The notes beneath the pieces were generated by a model. The model did no database searches. It saw only the letters and a program-made list of their open reading frames with translations, and had not been told where the DNA came from. Shown piece by piece: positions 1-7,145 of a DNA stretch of 64,000 bases. Source of the DNA: Deltaproteobacteria bacterium (GTDB lineage: Bacteria; Myxococcota; Kuafuiibacteriia; Kuafuiibacteriales; Kuafuiibacteriaceae); NCBI GenBank assembly GCA_020632995.1, contig JACKEN010000002.1:496001-560000 (forward strand), read 5' to 3'. Positions within the stretch are counted from its first letter, which is position 1; every line of letters begins with the position of its first letter. The position numbers and the translations under genes were made by a program.

Positions 1-45
1 TCGCAAGTCTGGTTGCGCGAGCTGGTGGCGCAGGTGGCCGGCTGA
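1..45 (+). CDS. C-terminal fragment of a truncated upstream gene
   Basis: An open frame enters from the window edge and ends at a TGA, giving the last 14 residues of a protein (ending LVAQVAG). There is too little to name a family. LysR-type regulators are often adjacent to SDR genes like the next one, but nothing visible here proves that. Confidence 0.4.
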   Translation, partial: SQVWLRELVAQVAG

Positions 46-148
46 CCATCCGCGCCGCGAATACCTCGCGCTCCACCGAGGATTGGTCCTGCGCGCCCTC
101 GTTCGCCACAGTGGCGTCGGGCCAATGGAGGCCCGAGGAGGAGTCATC

Positions 149-769
149 ATGAAGCAGAGCAGGACCCAGAAGATCATCGTCGTCGGCGCCACCGGCCTCA
201 TCGGGACCCAGGTGGTGGCCCAGCTCAGCCTCGGGGATCGCGTCCCCGGCTACGAGGTGATGGGCGTGACCCACGAGACCGAGCCCGGGCTCGACCTCAC
301 GTCCCCGCCGTCGCTCCAGCGCTTCATGGACACCGTGCGCGGCTTCGACCACCTTGTGGTCACCGCGGGCGACGCGCGCTTCGGGGGCTTCGATGCCCTC
401 GACGCGGCGGCGTTCGAGGTGGGCTTGAGGAGCAAGCTGATGGGCCAGGTGAACGTCGCGATGGCCGCGCTCCGGGTGCTCCCGCCCGGGGGCTCGGTGA
501 CCTTGACGAGCGGGCAGCTGGCCCACACGCCGATCCCCGGGAGCGCGGCGGTGGCCATGGTGAACGGCGCGATCGAGTCCTTCGTGCGCGCCATCGCGCT
601 CGACGCCCCCGCGGGTCGACGCATCAACGCGGTGAGCCCGGGCTGGATCAAGGAGACGATGCTCCGGATGGGCATGGACCCCGGCCCGGGGACCTCGGCG
701 TGGGACGTGGCGCGGCTCTACGTGGAGGCGGTGGAGGGCGCGATGAGCGGCGAGGTCATCGAGGCTTGA
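149..769 (+). CDS. Short-chain dehydrogenase/reductase-like protein lacking YxxxK
   Basis: A 206-residue cytoplasmic Rossmann-fold protein. The nucleotide-binding glycine motif GATGLIG lies at residues 13-19 and the late SDR motif INAVSPGW near residue 170. The usual catalytic Tyr-x3-Lys is absent; that region reads SAAVAMVNGA, as in the small YdfG/PRK07578-type SDR subgroup, so the reaction cannot be predicted. The ATG at 149 is preferred over the GTG at 83 because it follows a strong GAGGAGG ribosome binding site and begins just before the Rossmann strand. The 3' end overlaps the convergent rhomboid gene by 14 nt. Confidence 0.8.
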   Translation: MKQSRTQKIIVVGATGLIGTQVVAQLSLGDRVPGYEVMGVTHETEPGLDLTSPPSLQRFMDTVRGFDHLVVTAGDARFGGFDALDAAAFEVGLRSKLMGQVNVAMAALRVLPPGGSVTLTSGQLAHTPIPGSAAVAMVNGAIESFVRAIALDAPAGRRINAVSPGWIKETMLRMGMDPGPGTSAWDVARLYVEAVEGAMSGEVIEA

Positions 770-1376
770 CGCCGACCTGGGCTGGCTCTTCGGGAAGCTC
801 GGGCAGGGGCGGGAGCTCGATCGCGGCGCCCCGCGCCCGGGCGAAGCCGAAGCCGGCGCCCATCAGGCCCCCGGCGATGTGCGCGAACTGCGAGACCTCG
901 TCGAGCTGGAAGATGTTCACCAGCTCGCGCCCCAAGAAGATCACCGCCACGAGCACGAAGGTGAGCGGGATCTCGCCTCGCCGAAAGTTCGACATCGAGC
1001 CGAGCAGGATGAACATGAAGACGATCCCGCTCGCGCCCACCAGGTAGGTGTCGAAGAAGAGCGCGTTGCACAGCCCGGTCACGAGGGCGGTGATCAACAT
1101 CATCTGCAGCAGCGGCCACGAGCCGTGGCGCTCCTCCAAGAGCGGCCCGAGCAGGAGCACGAGCATGAAGTTGCCGAACAGGTGGCTCCAGCCGGCGTGC
1201 CCGAGGGGGTGGGTGACCAGCCCGAGGTACTGGATGGCGTAGGGCGGGTGGAAGCTCGGCGGGGCCGCCGCGAAGAGCTGGGTGGAGGTGTTCCCGGTGA
1301 GGGTGCCGAGGACCTGCACCGCCACCGCGAGGAGGGTGAAGGTCAGGACGACGGGGGCGTTGTAGCGAACCTTCAT
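756..1376 (-). CDS. Rhomboid family intramembrane serine protease
   Basis: A 206-residue polytopic membrane protein that should cleave transmembrane substrates in the inner membrane. The catalytic serine is in GASG (Ser116), the histidine in FAHIAGG (His166), and the oxyanion-associated HxxxN is HLFGN (His65, Asn69). About six hydrophobic helices are visible, followed by a short Pro/Glu-rich tail. An upstream in-frame ATG at 1478 would add 34 residues and overlap the divergent gene. I prefer the start at 1376 because it leaves about 95 bp for two divergent promoters and starts directly before the first membrane helix. Confidence 0.85.
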   Translation of the reverse strand: MKVRYNAPVVLTFTLLAVAVQVLGTLTGNTSTQLFAAAPPSFHPPYAIQYLGLVTHPLGHAGWSHLFGNFMLVLLLGPLLEERHGSWPLLQMMLITALVTGLCNALFFDTYLVGASGIVFMFILLGSMSNFRRGEIPLTFVLVAVIFLGRELVNIFQLDEVSQFAHIAGGLMGAGFGFARARGAAIELPPLPELPEEPAQVGVKPR

Positions 1377-1470
1377 GGTCTCGAGGGCACGGTAGCGCGC
1401 GGCGCCGGAGGCGACAACCGACCGGGGGCTCGCGTGAACCCTCCAGGGGCCTGGTGCGTTAGCATCGACC

Positions 1471-2145
1471 GTGGCCATCTCGACCCTCCTGCTCGCGCTC
1501 CTCGCCGTTCCGCTGGGGCCGGTGACCGTCCGGGGCGGCCAGCTGCCGCTGGAGGTCGTCGATCGCGCCAGCCCTTGCGGCTACCACCCGACGCGTCACG
1601 TCGAGGTGGTGACGGCGACCACGGGCGAGTCGCGCCCTCTGGACCGGCGCTACTCCGACCTCCTCGGCGAGCTCCCCGACGGGGAGCTCGTGGTGACGAA
1701 CCAGCGCAACGCCACCGACCACCTCGAGGTGGCCGCGGTCCGGCGCGCAACCGGCGAGGTGCGCTACAGCTGTCGCCTCCCGCTGCGCCTCTCGCGGCGG
1801 GAGGTGGACTGGACCCAGGTCTCGGGGCGGCTCCTCGGTGTCGTGCGCGCGGTCGCCGAGCCCACCGGGGTGCAGCGCACCGCGGTCCCGCTTCGTCGCG
1901 CCGAGCGGGTGGCGGTCGAGCTGGAGCTCCGCGACGATGGCTGCACCCTGACGCGCGTGTCCGGGCCCGCGACCTCGGGTCGTGCGTGGCGACCGCTCGA
2001 GCCGGACGCGCTGCCGGCCTGGGCCGGGGTCTCGTTGAGGCTCACGCGCTCCGATGAGTTCGTGTTGCTCACCGCTCGGCGGGAGGGCCGCGTGCTCTGG
2101 CGGCGCCGGGTCGGGGTCGTCAAGATGGATTGCGCGCGCCCTTGA
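1471..2145 (+). CDS. Exported protein of unknown function
   Basis: A 224-residue protein starting at a GTG. The N-terminus is a short hydrophobic signal-like segment (STLLLALLAVPLG) with no clear lipobox. The rest is rich in Val, Arg, Glu and Leu and looks mostly beta-stranded, with two pairs of scattered cysteines. I do not recognise the family. It is divergent from the rhomboid gene and convergent with the PAS gene, so it is probably a single transcription unit. The 156 bp after it contain no convincing gene. Confidence 0.6.
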   Translation: MAISTLLLALLAVPLGPVTVRGGQLPLEVVDRASPCGYHPTRHVEVVTATTGESRPLDRRYSDLLGELPDGELVVTNQRNATDHLEVAAVRRATGEVRYSCRLPLRLSRREVDWTQVSGRLLGVVRAVAEPTGVQRTAVPLRRAERVAVELELRDDGCTLTRVSGPATSGRAWRPLEPDALPAWAGVSLRLTRSDEFVLLTARREGRVLWRRRVGVVKMDCARP

Positions 2146-2301
2146 GGACGCAATCGGCCGATGGCCGGGGTTCGTCCAGCGTTCGTCCGGGGAGCTTGGG
2201 CGACGCCTTTCGATCGCCACGACGAGGTGCCGATCCTGGGCTGCAGCTTCGCGACCGAACCCATGTGCAATCCGTGGGGGTGGGCAGGCCTCGCGGGAAC
2301 C

Positions 2302-2646
2302 TCAAGCGCCTGCCAGCACCGCAACCTGCAGGCCGTCTTGCAGACGTTGCGCCGCGTAGTGGACCTCACGGCGGGGTACCCCGCCGAGGGTCAGTGCGTG
2401 GACCGCGCCGTCGGGCACGGGGCGGGGGCTGGCAGGGTCGAGCAGCGCCTCGAAGGAGTGCCCGAGGGCGTCCTCGAGCTCGAGGCCCAGCAGCGCCAGC
2501 GCGGCGGGGCTCGCGGAGCGGATCCGGCCCTCGGCGTCGCTTACCACGATCGCGGCGAGGGGGTTCTCGAAGAGGCTGCGCACGAGCTCCTCTCGCTCGG
2601 CGAGCGCCTTCATCAGCGCGGCGGTCTCGGGGGGCAGGGGGTCCAC
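2302..2646 (-). CDS. Stand-alone PAS domain protein
   Basis: A 114-residue cytoplasmic protein made of a short N-terminal helix (MKALAEREELVRSLFE) and a single PAS core. The recognisable stretch runs from NPLAAIVVSDAEGRIRSASP through ALALLGLELEDALGHSFEALL. No kinase, GGDEF or HTH output domain is attached, so it would act through a partner protein. The cofactor, if any, cannot be deduced. It lies 38 bp downstream of the exported SnoaL-like gene on the same strand and may be co-transcribed with it. Confidence 0.7.
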   Translation of the reverse strand: MDPLPPETAALMKALAEREELVRSLFENPLAAIVVSDAEGRIRSASPAALALLGLELEDALGHSFEALLDPASPRPVPDGAVHALTLGGVPRREVHYAAQRLQDGLQVAVLAGA

Positions 2647-2684
2647 GCGGGCACGTTAGAAGGGTGGCCCCGAGGGGGCAAGGG

Positions 2685-3191
2685 TCACAGCAGCCCGAGC
2701 TGCGCGTACAGGGTGAAAGCGTCGGTGTAGTTGAAGGTCTCGGCGACCTTGCCGTGTCGGAGCAGGTTGATCTCGAGGCCTCGACCGTGGACCTGGATTC
2801 CGGTGGGGGGCAGGCCATTGAAGTCGCCCAGGTGCGTGCCCGTGTACGTGTACTCGATGACGAGGCGGTTGCCGTCGATGGCGACCTGCTCGATCTCGTA
2901 GGTGAGATCCGGGAACGCGTCGTAGAAGGCGTCCATGACTGCGGCGAGCCCCGCGCGGTCCATGGAGCCGAACGGGTTGTGGTTGATCGCGTCGCTCGTC
3001 ATGACCTCGCCGAAGCGGCTCGTGTCGTGGCTGTTGTAGACCTCGATGTAGTGCTCCGCGAAGCCGTTCATCCAGGCCCGGTATGGGGCCGTACACGACA
3101 GGATCGGTGGCACGGAGACCTCGGCGTGCGCCGGGGAGGCGCTTGCGATCAGGCTGGCGAGGAGGAGGGTGGTGGTGGTCTTGGTCATCAT
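2685..3191 (-). CDS. Exported SnoaL-like (ester cyclase/NTF2-fold) protein
   Basis: A 168-residue protein with a clear Sec signal peptide (KTTTTLLLASLIASASPAHA, cleavage after AHA). It is followed by one SnoaL-like domain of about 130 residues: HYIEVYNSHDTSRFGEVM, a central DAFYDAFPDLTYEIE and the strand GRGLEINLLRHGKVAETF. The family includes polyketide cyclases and many proteins of unknown substrate; export is unusual for it. The start has tandem ATGs behind AAAGGA. It is a paralogue of the gene at 4542 on the other side of the regulator at 3417. Confidence 0.8.
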   Translation of the reverse strand: MMTKTTTTLLLASLIASASPAHAEVSVPPILSCTAPYRAWMNGFAEHYIEVYNSHDTSRFGEVMTSDAINHNPFGSMDRAGLAAVMDAFYDAFPDLTYEIEQVAIDGNRLVIEYTYTGTHLGDFNGLPPTGIQVHGRGLEINLLRHGKVAETFNYTDAFTLYAQLGLL

Positions 3192-3254
3192 GTCTGCACG
3201 TCCTTTCGAGGCGGCGATGCGCCCCGTCGATGTGCAAGCAGGCTAGCGTCGCGA

Positions 3255-3304
3255 GCTCGTCACTTGGGGGCCGCCTCGTAACGGCTCGTCACAGGGGCTG
3301 TCAC
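3255..3304. promoter_or_regulatory. Direct GTCAC repeats between SnoaL gene and dual-HTH regulator
   Basis: GCTCGTCAC occurs at 3255-3263 and again at 3284-3292, followed by CTGTCAC at 3298-3304. The last two GTCAC cores are 12 bp apart. OmpR/PhoB-type winged helices typically bind direct repeats about 11 bp apart, and PhoB half-sites resemble CTGTCA. I infer a possible operator for the adjacent regulator; binding is not shown. Confidence 0.35.
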
Positions 3305-3416
3305 AAGACCTCACGTTTCGTGGACGTCGCGTGTACGAGGCTCGGTCAGCGTGGTCCGAGTGCTCCTGGTCGCGCACGACGAGACGGTAGGGCCGTCCCC
3401 TGCTACGCTCGGGGCG

Positions 3417-4538
3417 ATGGCGGCGGCGGACCCTCAGCTGCTGCCCGTGGTGCACCTCGCCACGGGTCTCGTCGACTTCGCCCGCGGGCGCTTCACGCGT
3501 GCGGACGGGGCGAGCGCACGCCTCACCACCCGCGAGCTCGAGGTGCTCGCCTTCCTCGTCGATCATGCGGACGAGCCGGTCTCCCGTGACGACCTGCTGG
3601 GGGCCGTGTGGGGGCACCACGCGCTCTCCCTCAGCCGGGCCGTGGACACGGCGATGTCGCGGCTGAGGAAGAAGATCGAGCCGGACCCGACCGCCCCGCA
3701 GGTGCTCTTCACCGTCCACGGGCACGGCTACCGCCTGCTCGTGGCGGGGGATCCACCCGAGCTCCCGCCGCCCCCCAGCGCGCCGACGCCCCGGCGACTG
3801 CGCCTGAGCGCGTGCGAGGTGGACCTCGCCTCGGGGCACGTCCGGGGGGACAACGGAGCGGTCGTGCTCACCGCGCGGGAGCGCCTGATGCTCGAGGTCC
3901 TCGTGCGGGCCCGCGGGCAGGTCGTGGAGGCGCACTCCCTCGCGCGTCAGGTCGGGGTCGTCGGGGGCAAGGCGGCCCTCAGCAACGCGATGTCGCGGCT
4001 TCGCGCCAAGCTCGAGTCGGACGGCGCCGAACCCGTGCACCTGCTCGCGGTGCGCGGGGAGGGCTACCGCCTCGACGCGCCGCCCGTCGAGACCCCACCA
4101 CGCGCGCCCGACGCCCACGACCGCGCGCTGGCCTCGCTGGCCCAGCACGTGGGCGCCGTGCTCGGCGCGGAGGACTGCGTGGTCTACCGGCGCGCGGGCG
4201 AGGCCTTGCTGCAGGTGGCCGCCTTCGGGCCCAAGCGGGGCCCCGACGGTGCGCTCGTTCGCCCGCTGACCCAGCGCCTCGGCGAGGGCCTCGTCGGGGC
4301 CGCGGCCGCCGCCGGCCGCCCGAGCCTGGTCCGCGCCGCGCGCGAGGATCCTCGATACGTGCAAGACATCCTGCCGGCCACCGAGGAGCTCAGTGTGCCG
4401 ATCCTCAAGCGTGGGCGCGTGGTGGGCGTGATCGACTGCGAGTCGACCCGCCCCGGCGCGCTCACCCATGACCTCGAGAACGCCCTCGTGCTGCTGGCGG
4501 CGATCGCCGCGCCCGCGTTCGAGGACCCCGCGGAGTGA
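3417..4538 (+). CDS. Regulator with two OmpR-type winged helices and a GAF domain
   Basis: A 373-residue predicted DNA-binding protein. Residues about 15-109 form one Trans_reg_C winged helix (LTTRELEVLAFLVDH, AVDTAMSRLRKKIE, TVHGHGYRLL). Residues about 126-220 form a second (LTARERLMLEVLVRA, LSNAMSRLRAKLE, AVRGEGYRLD). Residues about 236-370 are GAF-like with the typical ILKRGRVVGVIDCE strand pair. There is no receiver domain or phosphorylation Asp. The ATG at 3417 is preferred to the GTG at 3351, though no strong ribosome binding site precedes it. It ends 3 nt before the SnoaL-like gene at 4542 and is divergent from the exported SnoaL gene, so both are likely targets. Confidence 0.8.
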   Translation: MAAADPQLLPVVHLATGLVDFARGRFTRADGASARLTTRELEVLAFLVDHADEPVSRDDLLGAVWGHHALSLSRAVDTAMSRLRKKIEPDPTAPQVLFTVHGHGYRLLVAGDPPELPPPPSAPTPRRLRLSACEVDLASGHVRGDNGAVVLTARERLMLEVLVRARGQVVEAHSLARQVGVVGGKAALSNAMSRLRAKLESDGAEPVHLLAVRGEGYRLDAPPVETPPRAPDAHDRALASLAQHVGAVLGAEDCVVYRRAGEALLQVAAFGPKRGPDGALVRPLTQRLGEGLVGAAAAAGRPSLVRAAREDPRYVQDILPATEELSVPILKRGRVVGVIDCESTRPGALTHDLENALVLLAAIAAPAFEDPAE

Positions 4539-4541
4539 ACG

Positions 4542-4976
4542 ATGATGAGCGACGAGATGACCCCCAACGAGCGCCTCGGGCGCGCCTACCTCGCCATCTT
4601 CAACGACCACGACCTCGACGCCTGTGACCGGCTGCTCACCGAGGACTTCGTCAGCCACCTCCGGGTGGGCGAGGTGCGCGGCGTGGAGGCCTTCAAGGCC
4701 CTCATGACGGGCTTCTTCGAGGCGTTCCCAGACGCGCACTGGACCGTCGACGAGTGGATCTTCACCGAGGACCGCGTCGTGATCCGCTACCACTGGGAGG
4801 GCACCCAGCAAGCGGCCTGGCTCGGCATCCCGCCGACCCACCAGCGGGTGCGCGCGGAGGGGCTCGAGCTGCTGCACGTCCGCGACGGGCGCATCTTCGA
4901 GGTCTGGAACTACTCCGATCTGATGGGCATGGCGGCCCTGCTGGGGGCCCCCGAGCCCCTCGCGATCTCGGGCTAG
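4542..4976 (+). CDS. SnoaL-like (ester cyclase/NTF2-fold) protein
   Basis: A 144-residue cytoplasmic protein with a single SnoaL-like fold: RAYLAIFNDHDLDACDRLL, GFFEAFPDAHWTVDEW, GIPPTHQRVRAEGLELLHV and IFEVWNYSDLMGMAALLG. The tandem ATGs lie 3 nt after the stop of the dual winged-helix regulator, so the two are almost certainly co-transcribed. It shares its layout, including the DAFPD/EAFPD motif, with the exported paralogue at 2685. The substrate is unknown. The family call is good but says little about the reaction. Confidence 0.85.
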   Translation: MMSDEMTPNERLGRAYLAIFNDHDLDACDRLLTEDFVSHLRVGEVRGVEAFKALMTGFFEAFPDAHWTVDEWIFTEDRVVIRYHWEGTQQAAWLGIPPTHQRVRAEGLELLHVRDGRIFEVWNYSDLMGMAALLGAPEPLAISG

Positions 4977-5031
4977 GAAGCGGCGCAAGATCGTGCGCAT
5001 GCCGTCGTAGGCACCTACTCGCCTCGAGGAC

Positions 5032-5952
5032 CTACGCCATCCCCTCCGTCGCCTCGGCCGGCCACGTCTCGGCCAGCGTCTTCAACCGCGCCGACTCCTT
5101 CGCCACCGTCTCCCGCGCCGCGCTGAGGTCCAGGCTGTCCATCGGGAAGCGGTTCTGGCCCTTGAAGTACTCGGCCACGTCCAGCCCATCCGGCGCCGCG
5201 TTCACCCGGTAGCGGGCGCCGTCGAACACCTCGTAGAGCGGGAAGAGGCCGGAGCGCACCGCGCGCCGGACCAGGTCCACGCTGTAGTCGGACTCCGACT
5301 TCCAGCCGGTGGGGCATGGCGAGAGCATCAACAGGAAGCGCAGGCCCTTCTCCTTCAGGGCGTGGCGGACCTTGCGCTTGAAGTCCTCGGGGTGCGCCAC
5401 CGACAGGGTCGCCGCGTACGGGATGCGGTGGGCGGCCAGGATGGACATGACGTCCTTCTTGGGCTCCCGCTTGCCGCTCGCGGTGGTGGTGGTGCGCGCG
5501 CCGGGCGGGGTGGCGCTGCTCCTCTGGCCGCCGGTGTTCCCGTAGATCTCGTTGTCGTAGCAGATGTAGATGATGTTCTCGTTCCGCTCCGCCGCGGCGG
5601 AGAGGGTGCCGAGCCCGATGTCGTAGGTGCCGCCGTCGCCGGCCCAGCACACCACGTGGGCCGGGTTGTCGGTCAACCGGTGCACGGCGGCAACCCCGCT
5701 TGCGAAGGCGGGGGCGGCGGCGAAGGTCGAGGCGATCACCGGGGTCTGGTAGCTGGTGGTGGGGAAGGCCCCCGCGGTGACGATGCCGCAGCACGCGGGG
5801 ATCACCATCACCGCCTTCTCGTGGGCCTCCTCCAGCACCCGACCGAACATGGTGAGGCCGATGCTCATGCCGCACCCGCCGCAGTTCGTGTTGCCGGGTC
5901 GGAGCAGGAAGTCGTGATCCAGCGCTTCGTTGTAGACGGACAGGGAGCTCAT
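5032..5952 (-). CDS. porB: 2-Oxoacid (pyruvate-type):ferredoxin oxidoreductase, beta subunit
   Basis: A 306-residue TPP-binding subunit of a CoA-acylating oxidoreductase that oxidises a 2-oxoacid and reduces ferredoxin. It shows the N-terminal cluster cysteines NTNCGGCGM and the TPP/Mg motif GDGGTYDIGLGTLSAAAERN followed by YDNEIYGNTGGQ. Length matches the family. The ATG overlaps the alpha-subunit stop by 4 nt (ATGA), which indicates translational coupling. It is the last gene of the three-gene operon 9338-5032. The alpha-subunit sequence favours a pyruvate-type enzyme, but the substrate is not certain. Confidence 0.92.
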   Translation of the reverse strand: MSSLSVYNEALDHDFLLRPGNTNCGGCGMSIGLTMFGRVLEEAHEKAVMVIPACCGIVTAGAFPTTSYQTPVIASTFAAAPAFASGVAAVHRLTDNPAHVVCWAGDGGTYDIGLGTLSAAAERNENIIYICYDNEIYGNTGGQRSSATPPGARTTTTASGKREPKKDVMSILAAHRIPYAATLSVAHPEDFKRKVRHALKEKGLRFLLMLSPCPTGWKSESDYSVDLVRRAVRSGLFPLYEVFDGARYRVNAAPDGLDVAEYFKGQNRFPMDSLDLSAARETVAKESARLKTLAETWPAEATEGMA

Positions 5953-7124
5953 GACTTCACGCCTTTCCAGACCGGTCGCCCCCCGCGCGTCCGGGCCAGG
6001 AGGTCATCCAGGACCTCCTCCACCATCGCCTCGGTGACATCGCCCCCGCCGATGCCCGTCAAGTAGTCTTGCACCAGCGCGCCGGCCCCCCGGCCCTGCA
6101 GCGCCGCGCGCAGCTCCATCCCGAAGATGCCGCCCACGCTGGCCCCGTAGTTGCGGTCCAGGACGCCGATCTTGGGCACCCCGGCCAACAGCTCGTTGAG
6201 CTGCTCGTCGGGGAAGGGGCGGAACATCTTCAGCTTCAACAGGCCCACCTTCTCGCCGCGGGCCCGGCGTCGCTTCACCACCTCGCGCGCGGTGGTGGCG
6301 ATGCTCTCGGTCGCCACCAGCACCGCCTCCGCCCCGGTCACCTCGTAGGGCTGCACCGCGGCGCCGGGATCGCGCCCGAACAGGTCGTAGAAGCGCTGCC
6401 GGTGCTCCTCGTAGACCTCGGGCACCCGCGCCATGGCCTCGTCGACCTCGAGGCGCTGGGACACCGTCTCGAGCGGCCACACCAGGCCGCCGATGGTGGT
6501 GGGGTGCTCGACCTTGGTGCGGTGCGGCACGTCGCAGGTGGGCAGGAACGCATCCACCAGCGTCTGATCGGGCAGGTCGGTCTCGCACTGGGTGTGCGAC
6601 ATGATGAAGGCGTCCATGATCACCATGGCCGGCAGCATCACCCGCGGGTCCTCGGCGATGCGGAACGCCATCAGGGTGGTGTCCAACACCTCCTGGTTGG
6701 TCTCGCAGTAGAACTGCAGCCACGCCAGGTCGCGCATCATCAAGGTGTCGCCCTGGTCCGCCCAGATGTTCCAGGGCGGGCCCAGGGTGCGGTTCACCGC
6801 CACCATCACGATGGGGCAGCGGTAGTAGCCGGCCACCATGATGTTCTCGGCCATGTACGCCAGCCCGTTCGAGGAGCTGGCGGTGAAGGCGCGGGCCCCG
6901 GCGAGCGAGGCCCCGATCGCCACGCCCATGGCGCTGTGCTCGCTCTCCACCGGCACCACCGCCCCCTTCGTGAAGGGGAACTTGCTGACGTACTCGATGA
7001 TCTCGGTCTGGGGCGTGATGGGGTAGATGCCGCACGCCGCCCCCAGGGCGCGGCGGTTGGCCTCGCCGGCCCGGCTCAGGGCGTAGCCGGCCGCGTGGTT
7101 ACCGGTGACGATGTCGAGCGCCAT
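5949..7124 (-). CDS. porA: 2-Oxoacid (pyruvate-type):ferredoxin oxidoreductase, alpha subunit
   Basis: A 391-residue subunit that supplies the catalytic N-terminal domain of the TPP enzyme. Family stretches include YPITPQTEIIEYVS, ESEHSAMGVAIGASLAGAR, ASSSNGLAYMAENI and NRTLGPPWNIWADQGD, which match pyruvate synthase-type alpha chains. A strong GGAGGAG site precedes the ATG. It sits 21 bp after the gamma/flavoprotein/ferredoxin fusion and overlaps porB by 4 nt, so the three genes form one operon that encodes a complete enzyme. Confidence 0.93.
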   Translation of the reverse strand: MALDIVTGNHAAGYALSRAGEANRRALGAACGIYPITPQTEIIEYVSKFPFTKGAVVPVESEHSAMGVAIGASLAGARAFTASSSNGLAYMAENIMVAGYYRCPIVMVAVNRTLGPPWNIWADQGDTLMMRDLAWLQFYCETNQEVLDTTLMAFRIAEDPRVMLPAMVIMDAFIMSHTQCETDLPDQTLVDAFLPTCDVPHRTKVEHPTTIGGLVWPLETVSQRLEVDEAMARVPEVYEEHRQRFYDLFGRDPGAAVQPYEVTGAEAVLVATESIATTAREVVKRRRARGEKVGLLKLKMFRPFPDEQLNELLAGVPKIGVLDRNYGASVGGIFGMELRAALQGRGAGALVQDYLTGIGGGDVTEAMVEEVLDDLLARTRGGRPVWKGVKS

Positions 7125-7145
7125 ACGCTGGCTCCTCCTGGCGGC

